This document shows positions 1 through 8,786 of a stretch of DNA of 19,979 nt, piece by piece; positions within the stretch are counted from its first letter, which is position 1, and each line of letters opens with the position of its first letter. Both the position numbers and the translations under genes were made by a program. The stretch is from Leucogyrophana mollusca (lineage: Eukaryota; Basidiomycota; Agaricomycetes; Boletales): NCBI GenBank assembly GCA_021014945.1, contig MU266710.1:1-19979 (forward strand), in the 5' to 3' direction. The notes beneath the pieces are model-generated. The model was given only the letters and a program-made list of their open reading frames with translations, did not search any database and was not told the origin of the DNA.

Positions 1-95
1 CACGACCACAGTCACATCTGGTTCCAACCGGCGCCTCACAGAATCCAAAGCCGTTAGCGCCACCTCCTTCGCCCCATCCTTGCACTTGGACCATG
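1..95 (+). repeat. Left outer terminal inverted repeat, 95 bp
   Basis: Positions 1-95 are the exact reverse complement of 19885-19979 (95 of 95 bases, compared base by base). The first bases are CACGACCACAG. Identity stops abruptly at base 96. On the minus strand the repeat has no stop in one frame, continuing an open frame that starts near 192. It may be a transposon terminus, part of a dispersed gene family, or the shared overlap of two contig ends. Confidence 0.95.
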
Positions 96-192
96 TCATA
101 GTCAAATCAAAAGCGAGAATAGCACTCCAGAAGTCCATCACAGACTGCCGGCTACTTGCGAGCGCGGATGAAACCTGAAGCTGCATGATCAT
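1..192 (-). other. Open reading frame running off the left end through the terminal repeat
   Basis: On the minus strand a frame beginning at ATG 192 (or 186) runs without a stop to base 1. Upstream of that ATG the same frame is open back to about 376, overlapping the last exon of the WD40 gene in another frame. The predicted peptide looks protein-like (LTMTWSKCKDGAKEVALTAL, then a basic stretch and a VTVVV strand). The right copy is open outward in the same frame. It may be the start of a gene that continues outside the window, a product of alternative splicing of the WD40 gene, or chance in GC-rich sequence. Confidence 0.25.
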
Positions 193-212
193 AAGTGGGA
201 GCACAGAAGGAT

Positions 213-1864
213 TCAGCCACGTACCGGGTCCGGTGGCGGCGAAGAGCCTCTCGGTGTGAATCCAAAGTGTGTCATTACAAAGCTCGTGACGACACCGGCG
301 GTTATCGCAAGGAAGACGGTAAAAGCAGGGTTCAATTGGTTTCGGGACCATCTGAGCCTGTTCGCCTGGGCGTATCGCAGTAAAGGTTGCTGGAGAAAAT
401 AAAATAGGGCTCACGTTCTAAGGTGGATGATTTATGACAAGGCGAAAACACTCACAGCCATTCGAAGTGCCATACGCTTCAACGAGCCAGTGGTGGTTAA
501 GGCTACAAACTTGTTAATATAACATTCGGTGGTAGGGGGATAGCACCCACTGATATGCGCTTTCCAAACTTGAATGCACGTTCTCTCGGCAGTACCTGAG
601 GTCGCGGTGACAATTAGGGATCGGTCGGAGAACGTGTAGGTCTGCGAACGTCCGCATCATGAGCATAAGATTGTCGACGATGAAACCTAACTCACGGAGA
701 CAGCTTGGACGAGATCACCTTCGACACAAACATCAGGCACTAATTATAGAGCTATGCGGCATAGGAAAGGTACTCACCACCATGATCTAGGGACTGAAAA
801 CACTCTCCGCTTTCAATACTCCAGATGTTTACACTTCCCACTGCTGATCCGCATATAGCGGCTTGCCCACCATGCAAGAAACTCACTTGCACAGGAACAT
901 TGTTATCCGCGTTTGGAGTGCACTTGAACAACTTCGTAGGTTTAGAGCATCCGATAGCGTACAAATCCATGCCCTCACAGAGGTTGGATATAAGTACATC
1001 CTTCTCATCTGGAGACAACGCCGCGTGACCACTGTAGAGCGAGGGTAAATGGACAAGGGTATGCATCGACACCGATTTTACTCACATCAACCGATGACTA
1101 TGGATGGGAACAATGCACCACAATTGCATCAAACCCTCGATGTCCCAACACCTGAAGAATGTCAATATAAGGCGAGAGGTGCATATACACGAACATACAC
1201 CACACCGTGATTAAGATACGACACTACGAGACGACTGCCCTTTGTCATAAAGGCGAGAGATCTAGCGCGGATACGTAAGTCCGCGTTCTTTGAAGTCTTT
1301 GGCAATTCAGATGGTGAAGGCAGTATCTTGAAAGTCGCAAATTTCTCTGGAATCATACTCCCAGGTCAATTTTGCCATTCAGATCTGTGGATCGAGGTGT
1401 AAACTTCAACTCAACTCGGAGCAATTTCTTTGGCAATGTGGACTTCTGAACCCAGCCCAATTGCGACGTGACCCGTTAGGGCATCGACAGCTATGGTATG
1501 AACCGAGGCCTTTGCGCCAGTAAGAATTTGGTTGCTTGGTTCTTGCGCCTGTAGATTGTGAGGACATTGGGGGAACACCATGGAGGAGTCGTACCTCAAA
1601 GTTATGTAGAACAGCCAGAGTGCCATCTCCGCAGCCCACAAAAAGACGTGAAGTACTCTCTTCCGGGTCCCATACAAGACTGGTTACCGCACTCGCGATA
1701 ACGATGCGATAGAGCATCTTACCATTCTCTGGCTCCCAAATGATCACATTTCCGTCGTCTCCTCCACTCGCCAGCCGGTCTCCATTAGGAGAGAATGCAA
1801 GGCACGTAACAGAATCAACGTGTCCCCTGAGAGTTTGAATGGGAGAGTATGGAGTAAACAACAT
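213..1864 (-). CDS. Seven-bladed WD40 propeller protein with C-terminal membrane anchor (410 aa)
   Basis: Exons on the minus strand: 1864-1595, 1548-1416, 1346-1199, 1151-1086, 1031-778, 718-696, 641-456 and 365-213, all with GT-AG introns of 46-90 nt. The product has about seven WD-like blades; the first reads RLASGGDDGNVIIW and a late one AAICGSAVGSVNIW. The last exon (residues 361-410) holds a hydrophobic helix at about 374-396 followed by a short polar tail. A cytosolic propeller tethered by its C-terminus is inferred, probably a scaffold; no enzyme motif is seen. Start 1864 was chosen because it puts MLFTPYSPIQTLRGH in line with the start of the neighbouring paralog; an in-frame ATG at 2035 is possible. 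The gene is divergent from that paralog at 2462. Intron 5 contains the inner inverted repeat. An alternative acceptor in the last intron, 8 nt downstream, would switch to a different open frame. Confidence 0.8.
719..763 (+). repeat. Left inner inverted repeat, 45 bp, inside an intron of the first WD40 gene
   Basis: This segment matches the reverse complement of 19840-19884 at 42 of 45 positions. All three differences are C-to-T when read on the minus strand. It contains CACTA at 738-742. It lies wholly within intron 5 (719-777) of the minus-strand WD40 gene and ends exactly at that intron's acceptor AG. It is separated from the outer repeat by 623 bp carrying the gene's last three exons. Confidence 0.9.
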
Positions 1865-2461
1865 TAGGAAGGACTCGACTGTTGGATCCCGGACCTCCGA
1901 GTCACTAGTAAGTGTAGTTGGACGTAAGTAGCAGCGGTATGCACTTGCGGCTTTCCATCCTTTGTGCACCATTCCCAAATGTGGACACGCGGCCAAGTGA
2001 CCGTATGTCAACTGGTACAGAATCCCTGCTTCCACTGGTGACTTCGCGTCGGCTCCTCACGGCACTCGAACTCATCCCTGAGTCGTTCCTTTACCTCTGT
2101 CACTTGATTCGCGTGACCAGCTTCTTACAGTTTCAATTCGCTCACCTTTTACCCATCTCCCTGATATTCCTTGGGGCTGGTACTTCAGCAGCGGTGAGTC
2201 AAATTTACCCCGAAGCTTTGGTAGAGTTATGACTGAGGCTCTCTGCTACCTTGGCAGCTCTTGGTTTTGAAGGTTTACTATCCGAGTCGCCCGGGATCCA
2301 GAATTGCTTCCACACTGTTCAGGTACGCTGTGTGGGGCAAGTTAGGCGGTTTGTTGCTGCTTGGACTGACATGGCCAATTAAAATCACCAGGATTTGCAT
2401 TCTACGTGCAGAGTTAAAGGATAGGAGCTTGAATTCAACTTGAATCGATCTGTTCGAGGGA
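1865..2461. promoter_or_regulatory. Shared intergenic region between the divergent WD40 genes (597 bp)
   Basis: This lies between two outward-reading starts (1864 minus, 2462 plus), so it must hold both promoters. A CCAAT followed by an AT-rich stretch occurs at about 2374-2387 on the side of the plus-strand gene. Open frames here are short, and none shows protein-like character or resembles a WD repeat. No clear TATA box was found for the minus gene. Confidence 0.5.
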
Positions 2462-3962
2462 ATGGCTAGATATCGGTTGCAATGGACGTTAGAGGGTCAT
2501 AGAGGACCAGTTAACTGTGTTGCGTTTACTGAAGATGGGGCCATACTTGCAAGTGGTGGTAAGAAGTTAATTCAGTACGGATATTTTGGGAATGGTTGAT
2601 AGGGGAAACAGCCGATGACGGTCACATTCTTTTGTGGTCGCTCGCAGATGGCAAACTTTGTCATCGTCTGAGGCCAAAGCAAGGCCCTGTGATATGCATC
2701 AGATGGCTCTCACGGTCCCAGTTAGATCGAGGATATCGACTCCTCGCAGGTGGGGCGGACGGGACGGTCCAGCTTTGGGGCATCAATCGCGACCTGGTAG
2801 GAATTCATTATGAATCACTGTTCTTTCTTGACATTGTCCTTGAAGATATCATCGGAACAGCTTTCTTCTCACACCGTTCTCAATGGTCCGATAGAGGACA
2901 TCACTGTGGACGATACCTGTCAAGCGATAGTTGTGATCGGTTTAGGCAGAGTGGTAGTCTTCACGATCACGGATGCTCAAGGTAGAGGTGACAAAGACAC
3001 TTCTGCCATGAATCTGACTGTGCTTATTTACAGATCCACTGCGGTTTGCAACTGCAGAGCCCCCATTTTCCCAAGGAGCATTCGCGGCTTTAGCAAGAAC
3101 CGCCCATTTTTTTTGCGAAGGAAAGTGTATCCTCGTGTGCTTCCTGGATGCCAAAGAAATGTACGACCCCCCTACCCTATTCGTCATCGAATCTCATGCC
3201 TGCTATGTGCCAGCATCGCATGGAACATGTCCCCTTGGAAGATGATATGGCGCCAGAAACTACAAACTCGCATGTATATGATTTCTTCTTGCTTGTCACT
3301 CACATACTCATGTCTCGTTAGCGGCAGTACGGCGTGGCACGAAGCGACCCGGACTCTTCTGGTATGGAACTTAGTAGATGGCATTGATGTGTATCGATTC
3401 ACAGACAACCCGACCAATCGCTTTGGCTTCGTTCGTAAACTACGCGTGCGAATCAAGAGAAATCATATAAACCTAGTGCAGCTCAGTGCCAGCGGTAACT
3501 TCGCGATTAGCGGTAGCGATAACGGCGAGGTTTATATCTGGGACGTTGAGTCTGGCCGGCAAACGCAAGTGCTGGGCCACAGTAAAGGTATGGTTCTAAA
3601 CATGCAGTCTACCCCCCGTAGCCTTATCTGCGAGTACAGAGTTGTACGCTGTCCAGGCCATTGCAGTGCGTTTCCTAAGCGTTTGTGTCCACTTGTCTAA
3701 TGATTGACCGTTTGGCCAGTATCATTCGCCTCAAAGCGCGAGGCATTTCATTGCAAGCGGAGGGTCCAAAGGCGACGACGATCATCCATGCTTGAAAGTG
3801 TGGTCATCTCGTACGGACAGACGTGTTCCTGTCGAAGACTCTTTCGCCAGTCTGGAAGGCATCCGAAAATATGCTTGTTCAGGTATTTGGCCTATTGCAT
3901 TTGTAGTGGCTGTTATGGTCCCATTGGCGCTCATTGTCGCTAAATATACTGGTATTTCATGA
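2462..3962 (+). CDS. Seven-bladed WD40 propeller protein with C-terminal membrane anchor, paralog (379 aa)
   Basis: Exons: 2462-2558, 2612-2796, 2846-2981, 3034-3160, 3214-3273, 3322-3587, 3640-3665 and 3720-3962; introns are 48-54 nt. The first blade begins LEGHRGPVNCVAF and continues LASGADDGHILLW across intron 1, which fixes the acceptor at 2611. Further blades include LLAGGADGTVQLW, AISGSDNGEVYIW and, last, a blade ending CLKVW. The C-terminus ends in a single hydrophobic helix at about residues 356-375 with a five- to six-residue tail, as in tail-anchored proteins. Length, blade number, anchor and the tiny exon carrying the VQAI/VQAV motif match the divergent neighbour, so the two are paralogs. 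Role unknown; a membrane-bound scaffold is inferred. The exons at 3214-3273 and 3322-3587 are the least certain junctions. It converges on the next gene, 260 bp away. Confidence 0.82.
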
Positions 3963-4221
3963 TTCGTAGTTTGTGGACTATATCATATGTACGATTGGAC
4001 AGGACGTCAATAAATCCATCAAATCAGTGTTATTAGGTCTGCTGGTACGAGGTAAGGACAGTGTATATTGGAGTTAGGGCATGAAAGGACTATACAATCT
4101 AATAAGCAGACAAAAAAGAATGTGTGCACACGACCAAAGACATGTATTTGGTGAGAAAATGAAATGGGAGAGATTGGGGAGTGACACGGGTGGTCATATG
4201 AAGTTCGCTGACATAGCATAC

Positions 4222-6304
4222 CTAATCCTGGCGGCGTCTCTTTCCAAGGCGAACATCCGACCGCTCTTCTTTCCACGCCAGAAACTCCATGAGATCGGAA
4301 CTTCCGAGCCAGCCAGGGTTCCAAGTCTGCGAGGAGAGCGCCGCGGAGAGGTCGGCGTCTTCTGAGAGGTTGACGAGGATGAAATTGTTGGAAGGAGTGG
4401 AGGTGAAAAAGGTAGTGGTTGTAGAAGCAATCGCTGGTGGCCCTGAAGGGGAGATAGGAAGATAATCCGTGATCATATTAGTAGCCGAAGTGGTGTCGGC
4501 TGTGCTATCAATACCCGACGACTCGGTGGTCACGGTGACCTCAGCAATGGGCAGCAACAGCTGCAAGTTGTTGTGGGCAGCAAAAACGGGACTCGCATCG
4601 ATATTCACAGGTGCTGAGGACGGGATGTTGAAGGCCTGGGCAGAGAGCGTCAGTGGCTGTCTTCGATGTTAAGTGAAGCTAGGGTGAGGTGATACTTACA
4701 TCTGTATGTGGTGGATGGACACCGTCTGCTACAGGGATGGCGTTAACGTCCAGCGTTGGAATGGCGCCAACGTCCTGGGTTGGAATGTCGTCAACGTCCA
4801 GCGTCGAGAGGCCGGAAAAAGACGCCATCAACGGGACGGTGACGTCGCTCACAGCGTTGGTCTTGACGCCGCTTTCAATAGGGAGGTTACTTGTCGAAGC
4901 TGAGGCGTCAGCGGTGGATGACTAGGCAGAAGGAGGAACCATTAGCTATCTCCAATTTCGAATGAGACCATAACAAACTTACGCTCTCAATCAACGGGGA
5001 AAGATGAAGGCTGCTGGTCGTGGGCATGGCGTCAATGACTACAGTCGACGAATTGACATGATATGAAGTAGAGGGGGAGTCGATGTGAGTATGATTCACT
5101 ACGGTGTCTTCTGTACGGGGGCCAGTGGACGAATTTGAAGGGGAATCGGCGCCGGTGAACAGCTTTGCAAGAGAAAACTGAGTAGCCGCCTCTAACATAT
5201 CCGAGATCATGATAAACCTACGTCTATATTGGCTTGAGGAGATGGGGAGTCAACAAGCATACCCACGTGCGCAGCACGCGATGGGGAAGAGGCAAATTGG
5301 ATAGGATCAATTAAGCCACCATTGTTCACGGTCGCCTCCGAAATCGTCACACGAGACAAGGATGCTGTCGCTTGAACGGTTGACCGGCTAGCGGTGCCGT
5401 TCGACCGTCTCCGAGAACGACGAGTAGAGTACCGATTCACATAGGCGCGAGGGCCACAGCTGGTCTCAGCCACGGGGAACTCTCTGGTGCACTCCCCAGC
5501 AGCTGCAAGGTTGGCAACAGAATGATCGCCACGTACAATGGGGGGAGTCTGAGGGCGAGGTTCCAAAATATAGGTGGTTGAGCTGGAAACCCTAGGACTA
5601 GAAGAGGGTGTATTAGTCGACGAAAGGTGGGCTTTTTTGCGGAGAGAAGCGTACTTTGCAGTTGGGCCATTCAGACCGTCAGGCACGTCGGCCGGAATAT
5701 TGAACGAGATCCACGCGCCAAGGAGACCCTGGAGAGTGAGTTCGGATGAGCTGGATGGGTCAGGCTGGCGAATAGCGCTCAGGGAGTGAAATGCCCAGTA
5801 GAATCCGGCCGTGTCGAACGTCAATCGGTAGAGTGGATCACCCTGACCGAATCTCAAATGCACACTGTTTTCCTATGTCGTGCAGAATGGAAACATCGGT
5901 ATGCGTACAAAGAAGTGATGGAGAGTGGACTTACGGCGTGATTGAAGACAAGAGGGGAAAGCCCCCTCATGTATTCCGTTGCTGTAGGATCAAGAGAGCG
6001 TACATGGACAGCAAATGTAGATCTGATCAACAGCCATGCTGGAAAGTTGTTAGCGCAAGAAGAGAATCGTGGATGAGGGCTTGTACATACGTGATCTACC
6101 TGCGTGATCCGGAGCCAGTAACATGACCGATGCCCGCGCATGATCGCCAACCGAGACTGCTGTCGTTGCCCAAAGATGGGAGAGGATACCGCTGTTGGTG
6201 GCAAATAGAACACCGGTGCTGCAATACATGTAAGGACGTGTCATTGAAAAATTTGATGCAGAAATGGCTTACGATGTCAACGGGCTGATGGGGAGAGCGG
6301 CCAT
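4222..6304 (-). CDS. Low-complexity protein with octapeptide repeats, unrecognised (573 aa)
   Basis: Exons on the minus strand: 6304-6273, 6218-6100, 6038-5935, 5872-5222, 5162-4983, 4921-4700 and 4635-4222. I do not recognise the family. Residues 1 to about 165 look like a folded domain (LFATNSGILSHLW, then RLTFDTAGFYWAFHSLSAIR). The rest is rich in Ser, Thr and Pro, with a basic RRSRRR cluster near residue 240, and the C-terminus is KRRRQD. These could be nuclear localisation signals. Residues 402-425 are three tandem octapeptides of the form T-x-D-V-x-x-I-P. There is no signal peptide and no membrane helix, so an intracellular and perhaps nuclear place is inferred. A TATA-like box lies 92 bp upstream of the start. 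The gene is convergent with the WD40 gene at 2462-3962. The acceptor of the 4983-5162 exon (AAAG) is the weakest junction. Confidence 0.75.
4733..4804 (-). repeat. In-frame 24-bp minisatellite, three units
   Basis: Three tandem 24-bp units inside exon 6 of the surrounding gene encode STLDVDDIP-like octapeptides (T-L/Q-D-V-x-x-I-P). The unit length is a multiple of three, so copy number can change without breaking the frame. A fourth, degenerate unit may follow. Confidence 0.85.
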
Positions 6305-6672
6305 TTCGACAAGGTGACTGATGAATAGATGAACGGTTCGACTAGCGAAGAGGTAAGGCGATGGATTGTTGCGAAATGACACTCATGCAGTCTCATTTTT
6401 ATACGCATGGTGCCACTCGTTTCTTTTGTGAGTCCTGAGTTCCGGTTTTCTTTCTCCCAGTTTCGTTGCGATTGGTCCGATGAAGGTCACCAAGGTTTGA
6501 AACGCTGCAGTGGCAATATTGGAGTCGAGGTGTGATGATTGATCAGACAAAGGGATCAGCGCTTCTGATTTTCGGAAGCAAAATCATGCGTTTATGTCAG
6601 TTTGATGGCGATTGCAGATATTATTTATTCAAATCGAGAGAGTTGGTCATCATATCAATTTTAGATCGAATC
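6305..6672. promoter_or_regulatory. Divergent intergenic region (368 bp)
   Basis: This lies between the minus-strand start at 6304 and the plus-strand start at 6673 and should hold both promoters. The frame of the plus gene is open upstream to an ATG at 6532, so part may be 5' leader or extra coding sequence. Apart from the TATA-like box at 6396-6403, nothing distinctive is seen. Confidence 0.5.
6396..6403 (-). promoter_or_regulatory. TATA-like box for the 573-aa gene
   Basis: On the minus strand the sequence reads TATAAAAA, 92 bp upstream of the ATG at 6304. Position and sequence suit a fungal TATA element. No transcript data are available. Confidence 0.45.
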
Positions 6673-7547
6673 ATGCCTCATCACGAACGCTACTTTCCTC
6701 CAGTCACTTACCGCCTTGTCTTTCCGCCAGATAGAAGCCCCAGTCCACCATTCGCCGATCATACTCTTCGCAAAATATTCGGCTCTGAGCCTACTACACA
6801 AACTACGCCGGTAATCTCACTCGGTTCTACTTCAGCTCAGGTTTCCTCTGGAGAAAATCAGATACGAGCCCCATCGTCGGAACGACCAGTTCATCGGGCT
6901 GTCACACGTCGGTCACCTGTCTGTCAAGTAAGTCAGTCTTCTTGCCACGTTTCCCCAGCTGGGAGTGTTCAGCACGATGCCCCTCGGCTGATGCAGTCTG
7001 AGCCAACTGTAAGCTTGCGTGCGTGCTATCTATTCTTTTCAAAATATTGTTAGAGCTCCTGATATGTTAGGTCGCTGCAAGCCATCCAGTGTCCCGCCTT
7101 TGACGTCTCCTGATGGTAAATAATTAAGACCCAAAGGTCCGCTCTCGAAACCAAACTCTGGAGGGTATGCGCTCAAAGATGCTCTGGGTTGGGACGAGGC
7201 GACGTACAAGGTTGTTCAGGTAATCAAGTTCTCGATATTAATGATTATCACGCTGCTTACCGGTAGTCCAAGGACATGTTGCATGTTCTGGCCCGTCATC
7301 ACTTCAATACCACCCATCCTTATCATGAGCAAGGTGCTCAAGCTCAAGCTGCGTTTCTTCAAGCGGTACGTTTATCCCGCTCTCCCAGGCGAGTCTCACG
7401 GTATCTTTTGGCATCTTTTAGGCTCTCCATAAGTTCCCTAATCTCGCTGCCTATGCCGACGCATGGCCCGCGGTGGATTTTGCGACCATGTACCTTGGGA
7501 ATACGACATTCTCTCATCGGGCAACCTTCAAGGCTTCGCGATCCTAG
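6673..7547 (+). CDS. Small protein of unrecognised family, low-complexity N-terminus (216 aa)
   Basis: Exons: 6673-7008, 7082-7115, 7164-7219, 7267-7365 and 7422-7547. The first 112 residues are polar and low in complexity, rich in Ser, Pro and Arg. The rest looks like a compact helical domain: YALKDALGWDEATYKVV, then LHVLARHHFN, then HKFPNLAAYADAWPAVDF. From memory, small agaricomycete proteins of unknown function carry a similar Gly-Tyr-x-Leu ... Gly-Trp plus Trp-Pro layout near transposase genes; a profile search is needed to confirm it. The 48-nt intron at 7116-7163 contains an in-frame TAA, so the protein is intact only if this intron is removed; its ends (GTAAAT...GAG) are acceptable. 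An in-frame ATG at 6532 is an alternative start. Confidence 0.66.
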
Positions 7548-7762
7548 TAACTGTAAAAAATATATCTACGTCAATATCTCCTTGATCGTCCCAAGCCTGC
7601 CTCTAAATGAATGGACAATTGGAAAGGCGGCTTGCGCGAGGGAAGGCGGTGTAAGATAGCCCCCGGAGGTCAGTGCATAGATAAGTGAGCCTACACGCTC
7701 ATATGTGAAGCGTGAAATAACAGGCGAGGGACGACGACCAGTCGAAAGCGTGTAAAGGTAAT

Positions 7763-8270
7763 ATGCACACCTGCGACGAAGACCTATCTGAAACAGGCTC
7801 CGATTACAGACCAGCACCGTCGAATTTGAGAATACCCTCTGTACATGTTCCCAGCCATATGATCCCTGGCTCGAGTTCCAGGCATCGTGTCACGCTTCCC
7901 CTCCAACATGCGCGGCCCCGAGCCTCTTATCCGCTTCGCGTTTCCCAGCCCACACCGCCCACTCAACATCCTGCATCCCGACGCCCGCTCGTGCAACGCA
8001 GACCCCGAATCTACGAAGAGCATGAGTGCGACGGTATCTGCGGCGATAGAAGAGCCCTCAACGACTTGGCCAACGAAACCCCATAATCCAGCCTCCACGG
8101 CAGAGCACCGAGAAACCGCGACGAATGAGTGTTCACCTGCGATTTGGGGTGTCGGCGGGTGCTTGATCCCCATGGACGTCGATACCCAGTACTCTGCGGG
8201 CTTGAATGTTTTTGTAACCAGCTGCTGGCATAATTGGCTCCCCCAGGCCTCGAATAACGTGTTGAGCTAA
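7763..8270 (+). CDS. Doubtful hypothetical protein, two exons (149 aa)
   Basis: Two open frames, 7763-8033 and 8092-8270, join in phase across a GT-AG intron of 58 nt that ends CCAG. The product would start with an acidic stretch (CDEDLSETGSD), pass through a proline- and arginine-rich middle and end with a Trp-containing tail. There is no recognisable domain. A minus-strand frame (8173-7784) overlaps and is equally long, so this may be noncoding GC-rich sequence. Confidence 0.27.
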
Positions 8271-8786
8271 CTCCGGATGCGTCTGAGCACTGTGGGAGCA
8301 TGATGACGTGGATGAGGAACTCCTTTCCTCATGACTGGCAGTATTCCGAAGTCCCGTTCCATCAAAAGATGATCGTCATCATAGTATCAAGCCGGTCGCG
8401 TCACCCAATCTCACTGGCGAGATGTTCTCGACTCGCTGAAATTCGGTGGTACTAACCAGGTGGTCAGGGTGGTTCGCGTAAAGGTGAAGAATATCTCGGC
8501 CCGCTAAATTTAACAGTAAGAAGTAATTAGTCGTTTTTCACAGCGTGTGAATCGTTGCTTGGGTTCCAACAGCGAGGTGGTTTTGCACAAAGGGCTTTCA
8601 AACTTCAAGATCAACCGCGCCAATGCGCACCCTTTATAAGACTAGAGATCACTCGCTTTCGCCATTAGTTTCACTCCACCGTCCTGTGTAACATTCTGGC
8701 TATTTTGAACGAAGGTTAAGTTATCCGTGAAATAATGTACTCATGTATGCTAACAGGTTGGCATATTCAATGCAGGTGCACGCCAA
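8271..8786 (+). promoter_or_regulatory. Upstream region of the heptad-repeat gene (516 bp)
   Basis: No convincing open frame. CCAAT at 8620-8624 and TATAA at 8635-8639 form a plausible core promoter. A likely 5' leader intron runs from a GTTAAG donor near 8715 to TGCAG at 8774, just before the start codon at 8787. The rest shows nothing I can name. Confidence 0.45.

Noticed and set aside
2810..3700. A single 296-codon open frame on the plus strand
   Set aside because: It is a mosaic of WD40 exons and read-through introns; spliced exons in changing frames give clear WD blades and a membrane anchor, so the long frame is not the real product.
7784..8173. Minus-strand frame of 129 codons overlapping the doubtful plus-strand gene
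   Set aside because: Composition is Arg/Gly/Ser-rich without domain-like order, no splice partners were found, and it overlaps another open frame in the same GC-rich stretch.
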